From positions 16,385,959 through 16,449,958 of the forward strand of contig JAJLRJ010000014.1 in assembly GCA_024195265.1 (NCBI GenBank): a DNA stretch of 64,000 bases, given 5' to 3'. The notes below the pieces were generated by a model, which saw nothing but the letters and a program-made list of their open reading frames with translations, did not search any database and was not told the origin of the DNA. Source of the DNA: Dendrophyllia cribrosa (taxonomy: Eukaryota > Cnidaria > Anthozoa > Scleractinia > Dendrophylliidae). Shown in pieces: positions 23,501-35,100 of this stretch; positions within the stretch are counted from its first letter, which is position 1; the number at the start of each line of letters is the position of its first letter. A program made the position numbers and the translations under genes.

Positions 23501-26500
23501 TTTTTAGCTGCTCCCCAGTCTCCCCTCGTTTTCCCCGCTTGTTCGCGCGCCGGTTTTTAGCTGCTCCCCAGTCTCCCCTCGTTTTCCCCCGCTTGTTCGC
23601 GCGCCGATTTTTAGCTGCTCCCCAGTCTCCCCTCGTTTTCCCCCGCTTTTTCGCGCGCCGGTTTTTAGCTGCTGCCCACCCCACAATCTTAACACCTGAA
23701 ACTGGCTAATGAGCTTTCCGAAACTGAAGGACACGTTTATTATTTTTTCTAACCGAACATGGTGCACCAAAGACGATGTCCACTTGCCCAGACAAGTGAT
23801 TTTGGCTTATGGACAAGTGGGTTATTAATCTTACTTGTCCTTTGGACAAAGTAAATATTCATGAAATAATTAAAAAAACAATGTGTTTTAAATACGTTTC
23901 AACGGAAAAAGTCAGTATACAGTCCGGTTTTAGACCTTGCATTATTAACTCTACATCCAAGGACAACTAAACTTAAGGTTTGACAAGTAAAACCGGAACC
24001 TCACTTGTCCATTGGACAAGTGTAGTTCAAATTTTTTTCTTGCCCTGTTTAAATGTTTGTTTTTGTTCGTTTTCTTTCTTTCGTATAAATGGCGGAAACT
24101 GGAAGCTATGCACAAGACTTAAATACCAAGTAAGCGAAAATACCGACAGATACCAAGTCTGTGGAAAAGCGAGCATGATATATCACTTACTGTCGACCGA
24201 GGAGCCAGACGATACACTAGTTGTTGACCCGTATCCTTTGTCCGAGTGAGGCTGGGATTTCTTCCTTTGAACCTCGTTTTCAAAGACCCCAGACCCCGTG
24301 GAGCGCACAGGACTCTTGCTCTCCAGTCCTCCGCTGGACATGCTGTGCGGAGTACTGGGGCGACTCAGTTGGGCTGGTTCAGGAACGATAAGGCTGTGCA
24401 AACAAAAACAGTTTGTAAAGCAAAGTAAGAACTGTAATTTGAATCTTGAGGCCACAACTGTTCGTGTTCATTTGCGCTTGAGCAAAACCACCTTTTTATT
24501 TTCTTCAGATTCAGGTTTTGCATCTTCCAGATATCTCTCATGACAACACAGTTCCCGTGCATTCTTGCTCTCGGAAATCTTTGTAAACTTCGATGAATGA
24601 TCGGAAACGTTCGTACAACATTCGGGCAGTATTCGGAGAATTTTCGAAACTATTCGGAAATCTTCGGAAATTTTCATAAAACTTCGTAATTAGTTGTCGT
24701 TTATAGAATAAACAAAATAATAAGTGGGTGCGCGGATATATGAAATTGCGCTTGAGTGTTGAACTCCCGCTCACTCCTGAGATATTGAGTTGAACACGAG
24801 ACACTAATTACGAAGTTTTCAGCAATTTTCCGAAGTTTTCCCGAAAATTTCCGAATATTTCCCAAAAAACTCCAAATACTGTCCGAATGTTGTACGAACG
24901 TTTCCAATCATTTATTGAAATTTTCCGAATATTTCCGAGGATGTCCGAAGATTTCAGAGAGATTACCCCTGAATCGCTGAATTCACGTATACTACATGAT
25001 TGCTGATGCTCGCTACGATCGCTGAGCACTTTTACCTGACTGATCGCTAGCGAGCACCTCAAATAATTTTATTGTCTACTGGTTGCGTAGCAACCGTAGA
25101 CACCATCCTGAAACCTGTGTAAGTCCGTAATGTAACAATGGAAAATTCGGAGAGTTTTTCGGATAGTGTTTGAATCTCCGGAGAGATCTTCGGATAGTTA
25201 GCGATGGCGATCGACAATAGTCGGCGAGGTCGTCGTGGCAATCGGTTATTGTCGGTCAGTCATCGGCAGTTTACGTGATTCTTCGTCAGTGTCGACTCAC
25301 TATCGACTGAAACGTTGAAGATACGTCGCGTCCGTTGGTTCGCTTTTGCCTTGTACGTGTTTTGCTTGTGTTGGATTTGATGGTAATTTAGCTTTTTTAT
25401 ACAATGATTTTGCATTATTGCGCAACAAGAACCAAGCACGTCTTTCAAAGAATGTTTTTATCGACCCTGTATGGAAAGTTTCCAGAAGAATGACCATCAA
25501 TGAATCAAAGTATTTGTTTCGCGGCCATTTAATATTGAATGACTTTATACGCAACTTAGTGGCTCCAAGTCCTTTGGCGTTTCGTGACCGTTTTAAAGAC
25601 TTAAATAATTGTTCTATGAGAAAAACAAATCTCCTTCGGGAGATAAATAATTCCAGCAGTGGGACAAAATACCTCCTTTCGGAGACAAACAATCTCAGCA
25701 ATTGGACAAAAAAACCTTCTTCGGGAGACAAGCAATCCAGTCTACATTCGACCCGTCATTCATGCAGATTCATGAAAAGCGAAAAATTATATCCGTGACC
25801 CGTGATTTACACAGTTTATCTGCCGTGATTCGTGATTACGGAAATGAGGATCCTTGAAACTGTTTAGATAGCAAACTCTGCATCAAATATAAGCCCCATA
25901 AACCGACGTGACCTTTTGCTCGATCTATTAACATATCCATATGTTGTGAAACACGACACGTTCTACCTACCTACAGTACATTAATTTTTTTTGTTTACAA
26001 CACATAACAGGATTGTCCATCTTCTGTTCTTGTGAGACTGCAATTTTAAAATTTTCGATGGGGAGGCATACCAATACTATCAGACTCCCCTTAAAAAAGC
26101 TCATCTCACTTATTAGCTTATTTTTATGCATTTCTGGCCATCTTGTTAGTCTGAAAATTCAAAATGTTCCATGAGGGGAGGGGTTGGGGGGGGGGGGGGG
26201 GGGGGGGGAATGGAGTTAGTTCTTCTTGTTATTCATAGCAGTCTAACAACTTCAAAACGTTGCCTAGATCGAATAGAAACATCTGAGGCAACATCACGAG
26301 TTTCAAAAACGTGATTCGTGAAATGCATTTTCAAACCTCTGTAAACAGTGAAATTAGGGGGAAAAAACGACCGCGAGTCGTGATCGGTACACCCTCTTCA
26401 CCACCCTGTATTCTGGGCTTAATTTTCAATTCCTGAACATTCCGAGTTTACCACCAGTAGACACATGTAGTTGTTGACTACCTATTATTCAACTTGTTAC

Positions 26501-29088
26501 CTCAAATCAGCCATCTCCGAAAGAATGTCCTGAATAGCTTCCACGTCATCAGATGAATTCTTAGCTTCTATCTGTTCCTCCCTCTCCCCCACCCCACGGG
26601 TGTCCAATGGGCTTGTCCTTTCCAGGGTGGTGTGAGTCGCGGTTGTCATAGCACTTTCTGGACTAAGAACAGAAACATTAATGTGATAAAAGTCGGACCG
26701 ACTTCATCAATACAGATAGGCATCAAGTTATTTTCTTACGGGGACGCCACACAACAACATGCGACTACCAATGACTTTCGAATAAAGAAAATTAACGCGA
26801 AAAAGGAGATACAATTTCAAAGTGAAGGAAAACAACGTGATTAACAGAACTGAAAATATTTTAAACGATGTACTTTTAGGCTTTTACATTGTTAACGACT
26901 GAAATACAGCGTGCACGAAAAGAGAGCTGTTGTTTCCTGAATGTCAATTATGCTTGGAAATGATCCAGAATTTTGGATTATAATAATGGAAATTAAGGTG
27001 AGGAAATTAACGCTCCACTTGATTAATGCCGCGGAAATTAGCGCTCGCAATTTTTAAAATTCGCGTTAATTTCATGGAACGTTAATTTTCTATAAGGTAT
27101 GAGCAATCAAAATCTTGATCGTCGGCGATGCCGATTTCCCTTTCGTAAACAAGCGATGCCATTTTTAACGGTCGATGCCATCATTAACATTCATTAGTAA
27201 CCAAGACTTTTGTAATGGTCGATGCCATTTCTCTATAATTTATGCCTGGATTGGGATGAAAGTAGGCTATCATTATTAGATAAAACTGGGTTTAGGTAAA
27301 GCGATTATTAGACCTAAGCTAGATTCGCCGTTAGGTTAGATCTAGGGATAGGGTTAGGGTTATAGATGTATCATTAAGAAAAGCACCTTTTATATTTAAA
27401 TTTTTTTGGGGTTTGCCGGATCAACCCAGTGGTCTAGTGGTGATGTTAGCATGCAGAGGTTCCGGGTTCGATTCTAGGTAATTAATTGCATTTTTCTTTT
27501 TCTGAAAGAAAACAGAATTCGAAAATTGGTGAAAAATTTTCTAAGTGTCGCTAAAATGGCATCGCTTGTTTACGAAAGGGAAAATTGCGTCGGCGATCGA
27601 TCGCAGACAGGAGAAACCGTGCTGGTTTATAAACGATCGCACAGCTCCTTACTTACGGTGGTTGTCTTTGTTTTTGATCACATAATAGACGTTTGTAAAG
27701 ACTTACACTACAATTATTTCTTGGGGCGAGTGAGTATTTACCTGGCCTGTGTTCTGGCTTGGCTAGCTAAACGAATATCCTCCAGTCTCGCGTATCCCGC
27801 CTCTTCGTCTTCTCGAGCTTCTTTCGCACGTTCTACAGCAGTTGGTGATCGCTGGCTCAGCGGTTCGTTTGCGGCTTCCACACCGCGGCTCTCTGTCATG
27901 CTCAAAGTCGGATTAAACTGGTTTGACAGGTGCCCCACCACAGGGGTGGAGATGGGCGACGAGCTGATGATGGATTCGCCAAACGCCGAGTCCGTGTGGC
28001 CATCACTGCTGCTGAAGTCACAGATTAACGTTAGCGAATTAGTATTAAATTTCTCCTTACAGTGTCACAGGACTGTGAGAATAAGAGAGGCTGTGAGCGG
28101 TTTTCGAAAACAATTTCGCGATTGCTTTGGTTTTGCATTACTACGCTCTGTGATTGGCTAAAAAATCTCGCGCCACTTTCTCAACCAATCAGAAGTAAAA
28201 CCAAAACCAATCGTTACTAACTCGGACGCGTTTTCCCGCGCTTAGCGCCCGCTACATGTCTTTGCTTCGAGTTCTGATTGGTTCATTGGATCGTCTGCCT
28301 CTGTTTTGATTGACCAGAGTAAACGCTTTGGTTTTGGTTTTGTGACATTCAAGTGAAAACCGCTCTAATCGAATTTGTCAGTTTGTTTCAACAGAATGAT
28401 GTTTGTTCTTGTTTGAAAGATGCAGGTAGCTATCAGCTTTCAAGAGTACGTCGTACAGTTCGTACTGTAAGTAGTAAAGCACTCAGAACATTCAAAGTTT
28501 TCTAGTTCTTTAATAACATTAAAAGAGTAATGTAATGTAACCTCCGCCCGTGTCCTACACAGCCTACTGCAAGACCGGTATGCAGCCAATCAAAACGCGT
28601 GACAGCTGCAATTTTATATTACACAATGAACTGAATACTACGCGCTCTGTGATTGGTCGTTGCTTATGATCTATCACAGTACAGACGCACGGCTGACGTC
28701 ATAGAAAAATTGTTTGCTTTGTTTTGTCCAACATGGCGCACAGTTTTGAAAATGTTTGCGAGATTATTCTAGATTGAGCAAGTGAAAGCCTCGAAAAATG
28801 TTTACGAGCAAGAAAAAGAAGAAGCCACCACGAAAAGTGTTCTTGGCGACTTGAAAACCACCTAAACTGGAACTAACCTTAGAACAGTGGAGCGCTACGA
28901 GGCAAGTTCGTAATTTTACTCTATTTTTTTCTGTTCATTGTATAAAACAAATAGATTCCATTTGGCCGTGTGTCTGTTCAGTTATAGATTACTTTAGACG
29001 TCAAAATTTGGTAAGAACATCAGTGACACACTCGCCTGCGGCTCGTGTACCACTTTTTTGTTCTTACCACATTTTGACGTCATCTGTG

Positions 29089-29126
<38 letters not shown>

Positions 29127-32100
29127 ACTTTATTTAGACACGGTTTATTCATCAGGCATAACAATACTATAAACTATATATATCTATCTAAAAGTATCAA
29201 AATTCCTAGAAAATAATGCTAAAAAATTAAAATATGTAAAAATTATCCCCACCCTCGAGAAATAATATACCTGCTTTACAAGAATGCCGTGTATAGAAGA
29301 TCAAGCAAAAAAATTGTGACAGCCCCTTCGAAAACTATTGATAGTTTCCGCTTCCCGCAGTTCCAGGGGAAGGTTATTCCAAATGACCGCACCATTGTAT
29401 CTAAAACTGTTTTTAAGGAAATTAGTGCGGGGCAGTGGGATAGCCAGTTTGCTCTCATTGTCCCTCAATCTATAACTGAACAGACACACGGCCAAATGGA
29501 ATCTATTTGTGAAATACAGAACAAAGAGAAAAAAACATACGCCGATGGTGATACTCCAAAGTTGGTCGTTTCGTCAGTGGAGCCCTTGGACTCTACACCT
29601 TCATCCAAACTGATACCGTCAATACTACTGGAAGGAGATTTCTCCATTGGATGCTGATCGTTGAATTCTGTTTAATGAAAATAACGCAAGTAAATAAGCG
29701 GCGTGATAAAGTGTCACGCAACAAGTGTGACGAACAACTCAATGGCGGATCCACAACAGACTCAAGGTCTTACAAGGAAGCTCTGAAAACAATAGAGTTG
29801 AGTAATACCCAGGTCCAATGAAATTAGAGGTTGTTAAGAGCTGCGTGGTATCCGGTAGAAGGGGGACCCCCGGCCCTGGAGCGAATAACGGGGGGGGGGG
29901 GGGGGGGGGGGGGGAGTGAAAATGTTAGGGGCGCCCGACCACCCCTACCCGCAAGGACCCCTCCCCGTAGATCCGCCACTTTAACTATATCCTTCGTCGT
30001 TAAAGGTGATGTTACACGGGATGATTCGCAACGACGCTTTTTAGCGCCACTAAAAGTTGATACCGTGTAACATGGGTGCGCGGACGATTTTCGGGGGCGG
30101 TTTGTGCTGGGACAGTCAAATATTTCATATAATCATTCTGCAGAATTAAGATTGAGTTGTGATATGCTCCAAAAGTGACTAAAGGCAATGGATGGAGTAA
30201 TAAGTAATTAATAGAGTAATAAATAATTAAGTATTGAGTAGTTAGGTAACCTTGATTTTAATTTTCTGTAGTTGAATTATTCTAGTATTCTATCTTTTAT
30301 GAATATTTTTAATAGTTTAAGCGCTGTGTAAGTTTACACTGATTATTGTTGTTATTGGTGTCATTGTTATTATTACAGGAGAAAGCTTGGACGTTTCTTT
30401 TAAAGACGCAAATTTCTTGGATGTTCAGTTGTGAGTAAAGGTGAGCGTTAAATACCGGCGTATGCGGAGTCGTAAATTCTTTGAAAAATTGTAATGCGTG
30501 ACGCTAGTTTCTTTGTGAGATGCTGTGAATTACGCGATATGAACGTGACAAAGGATACCGCGTGACAAGGTAAGAGAGTGAGAGTTACTTTGAAAAAATG
30601 CAAAGATGTGCCTCACACACGTTTGATACAAGTGTCCGTTGTTGTTAGATCTAAAGGAGACAGACGATACACTGCGAGACACACTATGGTATAGGCCATT
30701 TCCGAGTTGCCTTATGCCTCGTCGTCAAAGCGAGGCTAGGTGCACAACCTTTCATATGGAAATGAGTTTTATTTGCATTTGAATAAAAACTCATTTCCAT
30801 ATGAAAGGTTGTGCACCTAGCCTCGCTTTGACAACGAGGCGTAACGTAACTCGGAAATGGCCTATTGCAATGAAACTACGGTTCATGACATGCTAATAGT
30901 GCTTTCAGAATAAGATGAAGTGCGCGTTATACAAGTATAACAGTGGTGCCCTCAGGCGCAACATATAATCGTGGTAAACGATGATATTGAGTGACACAAA
31001 TACTGCATGGAGGCAAAGTGAAAAACGCGAAAGTGCTTTTCTTGCAAGGAGTGTACAGAAACGTGAAAGATGATGACTAAGGGTGAGCAAAAATACTGAA
31101 TGGCGCGATGAAAAGTGATGATCTTAGACAGAAAAATTTGAAAGCGTGACAGATAAGGGTGCGTGGCACGACTGTAAGTAGCGTGAAAGCTGATGATAGT
31201 GCGTGACAGAACAACTGGATGGCGTGACAGAACAACTGGATGGCGTGACAATGACAAACATGAATATGAATGTACCTGTCTTTTGATCATGGACACGATA
31301 CTCAAGACCGGGAACGACATGTTTGAGCGAGCCTTTAACTGCAACAATATCGATTTCTGGAGGTGGTGGTTCGGCTGGTTCCAGGTGCTTTGAAGGTTCA
31401 ATAATCTTCTTGGGTGGGGCCTTGCTGCTGTACAGCGTTCCGGAGGAGTGACTAAGCTCCCCCGGTGCCAGAGACTTTGCATTATAACTGGATATCTCCT
31501 TGAACACGTCTGATGCTGAGACGCTGGTCAGGCCAGGCATAGGTATAATCTGGCATTTGAGATGTTGGTGGTGCCCAGGACGCACGTTATCGGTATGAAG
31601 CATATCTGTGAGCAGCGCTATTTTGGACCTGACATTACCCCTTTCGGGCAAAGTCCCCGAATCTTCTATATCTTTTCGCTCGTCAAAATCAAACAAGTCT
31701 ACACCGTTCTCTGACTTATTGTTATTGAAATCTAAGACATGAGGCCCACTTCTTTGCTTACCAGGGTGAGATGTCCATTCGTCAGCAACCGATAACACTC
31801 CGTTCGTGACGACGCCACCCGAAGAGCTCCCTTCGTTGCTCGGTAACCTGTTATATCCGACAGTTGTGTGAGTAACAGTTGTAGCTTTGAATGTCCTTGG
31901 TGTAATTTGCGTGGCGTAATATTTAGGCGACGTTGGCGACAAGGGCGATGATGTCTGTGACAAGGGTGCTTCATGTAAAACAAACGAAGAAGACGCTTGT
32001 CTCTGAGGCTCCGAAGGATACCCATTTGGCATCTGCCCCGCTGTGGAATTGTTATTCCACGAGTAATTTTGAGAATACGGCGGTGGTGCCGTTGGAATTC

Positions 32101-35100
32101 TACTAGGTTTGGACCCTGTAGGGTAATGACCTTGCCTAACAGCACCCACTCCATTCTGAACCACCCCAGGTGCACCCTTCATTTGATACCGTATCCCAGC
32201 ATCAAAACTTGTATTCCGCACAGGAACCCCAGGCGGAGAGACTGATCTTGCGCCAACATTTACAAGGACATTTTTGCTTGGTCGAGCCTGCTGTAGAGTT
32301 GAGTCTAAGAGCTCTGAACACTCTCCAAGTTCCAGTAAAAGCTTGTCAATCGATTTAACCTCATCATTTACCACCTCCCCACTTGAGTGTTGCATTTTAC
32401 CGGCGGTGTAATGAAGTCGGGGCTGGCTCAACTTCACATCTGAATTTGCATTATCGTTTTTAAATCCGTGCGCATTTCTTCGTGTCAAAGTATGTGCTCT
32501 GTTTTCAAAGAAGTTCAAGTTGTCCGCGCCTAACGATGGAGGGGCACCGCTATCAAGACTCAAAGATCGCACTTTCTTTTTGAACGCTTTGTCCACTTGA
32601 GCGTACAAATGTCCATTCACTGGGCCAGCCACGTACTCTGGGGGACCTAACAAGAAAAGGTCTTTTTAGGATTTCATCTACAATCTCAAAAGTTAGAACC
32701 ATCTTGTACAGCATAATGGTCACACTTTAGGATTTCATCCACAGACTCAAAAGTTAGAACCACCTTGTACAGCATAATAAACAACACCACAGTAAAGTAC
32801 AATGGTCACACCTCAGACTCAAAGACTCAAAAGTTAGAATCACAGACTCAAAAGTTAGAATCACCTTGTACAGCACAGTAAATAGTACCACAGTAAAGTT
32901 CTGCTCAACAGCTTTCATTTGAATGGTCACACTGCAGGATTTCATCCACAGACTCAAAATTTAGAACCACCTTCAGCAAAATGAAAACAGCACCACAGGA
33001 AAGTACTGCTCAAAAGCTTTCATTTGAATGGTCACACTGTAGTATTTCATCCACAGACTCAAAAATTAGAACCACCTTGTACAGCACAATAAACAGTACC
33101 ACAGGAAAGTACTGCTCAAAAGCTTTCATTTGAATGGTCACACCTTAGGATTTCATACACAGACTCAAAAGTTAAAACCACCATGTACAGCGTAATAAGG
33201 AAGTCTCACAAACATTTACTTTTCGGCATTTATCAATTGCATGGTTGCACGTTCAGGCAATTTATTTTTAGTGCAAGAAACAATTCAATAACCTTTGATC
33301 TAAAGATGCGTTATTAGATAACCAAAATATTATTTTTAATCGTCCGCATAATAATCGTAAAAGGATATATAATGACCACAGCGCTTTTTTTACGTCACGT
33401 TTACACACATCTTAACTGGAGTTCATAAGAGTCTTTAATTATATGAAACTGAACAAAATGTAAACTATTATACAAGTGAAGTACGTGAGTACATAAAAGT
33501 TCGTTTTGGCGCCAGACAAAACATAATAGCATGGTTGACATACGAGTTAATTGGAAATAACATTCGAGGCATTGTCTTTCAATTTATTCTCAACGATTTG
33601 ACAGCATTAAGCACTTATCTGTGATTGTCTGAATCCGGGAATGGTTGTCCGGGTTGCTGCCAAGAGCGAACGGAAAATACCGCAATATTTTTAAAAACAT
33701 TTTTTTCTTTCTATTCATTTTCATACGGTTCGGATACAGAAGATGGACGTCAGTTTGGATAATCTGGTGTTACTCTATTGAAGTCCGAAAAACTTAAAGT
33801 TAGCATATTTATGAGTCACCACTGTTTGACCTGTTTCTATTGTAGAGTAATACTTCTCTCACCGAGATGGAATAGATTACTTGAGCATCCACACTGTTAA
33901 TTCCAAACTGGCGCGGACCCCCCCCCCCCCCCCCCGCCCCCGGGGGGGGGGGGTACTACCATATATGAGCTATATAGGTATGTGCCGCTGTGAAGGGTAT
34001 GGTTTTCAGGCAGTTTAGTCTGGGACAGGGTATAGTTATCAGAGATTTTTGGTCTAGTATCATTTTCCGCGAAACTGATCAGTTGCGTGAAGAATTTAGT
34101 CTAGACAAGGTTTACTGGCAAATGACATTTAAAAATCGGTACGGCGGGCAGTACGGCATTTTTACTGACCCCTGGTATCTTAGACTGTGATAGTGAACGA
34201 CTTTCTGGAAAATAGCGAGTCTAGAAAAGGTCTAGGATAGGGTAGGATTTTTCGGTGTTTAGTCTAGAATAGGGTTGCAAAATCCAGCTAAAATGGTCTA
34301 GTATAGGTTAAGGGTATCAGAGTATTTTCCGCTGGCTTTTCTTCGCGCCTTCCCCAACTATTCGCGCCTTCCCCACTATCTGAACGCCTGGAACAGGCTA
34401 GATCTAGGATGACCACAGTATGTCCCAAAAAAACGCGACCTAAAATAAACCAGTGAGAAGACTAGAGATACGAAGGTACGTTCAACAATACAACGAACAT
34501 AACTCGAGGTAAAGCTTTTTGAAACGCACTTTATATGACTATTTAATGATCTTTGTCAGGAAAAAACACTTCTGGTTTCCGCAAGTAATAACGGAATATT
34601 TTGAACCAGCGCCTTAGAACCGCATATTTTGGGATAAATCCGTTCTCAAAACAAGCTGGAAATCGCCTTAGTGTCGAGTTCATTTTTAATAAAAATACTA
34701 AAAATGCTTTTTTTGAAGGACCCTAGAACAATGTTTGTAATAGTAGTTTTCTTTGGCTCTTATTCAAGTTTGTTGCAGCTTAAACTAGGTCAGGTAAGGT
34801 CACCCACGAACCACAGGTGGCCCACTCGGCTGGTCACCCACGAACCACAGGTGGCCCACTCGGCCGAAGCTTAACCCGTTTTCTGTAGCATGAAGCAACA
34901 AAGGGTAAAGAAAAACGGCATTTTTAAACGCCCGCATAATATTATGATGAACACAGTGCTCTTTATTATGTCACGTTCACACACATCTTAACTGGAGTTT
35001 ACCTTGCATTACCTCGCTTTGCTCACTAGCTTTCCTTTGAATGGCGACACTAGGATTTCATCCACAGACTCAAAAGTTAGAACCACCTGGCTTGTACAGC

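Larger units (their letters stand above)
24394..26500. other. Tensin intron with inverted repeat, short minisatellite and poly-G
   Basis: 24572-24688 and 24802-24950 are imperfect inverted arms full of TTCGGAAA/TTTCCGAA words. 25605-25739 is a 42-bp repeat. 26189-26208 is a pure G run. ORFs on both strands at 25300-25798 resemble no known protein. Confidence 0.6.

Noticed and set aside
23446..23770. Overlapping ORFs on both strands with repeated motifs
   Set aside because: The 54-bp minisatellite has a period divisible by three, which keeps frames open without coding.
25300..25798. ORFs of 143 and 150 residues on opposite strands
   Set aside because: Composition follows the local 42-bp repeat and no domain, splice site or family match was seen.
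27340..27362. Telomere-like TAGGGATAGGGTTAGGGTTA
   Set aside because: Only two to three degenerate units; too short to call an interstitial telomere.
27526..28161. 211-residue plus-strand ORF
   Set aside because: It is the antisense shadow of tensin exon 27742-28011 plus TIR and MITE sequence.
33919..33953. C-run joined to G-run as a structured regulatory element
   Set aside because: Homopolymer runs recur in this window (10447, 26181, 29889, 48260) and can be assembly-sensitive; nothing else supports a function.
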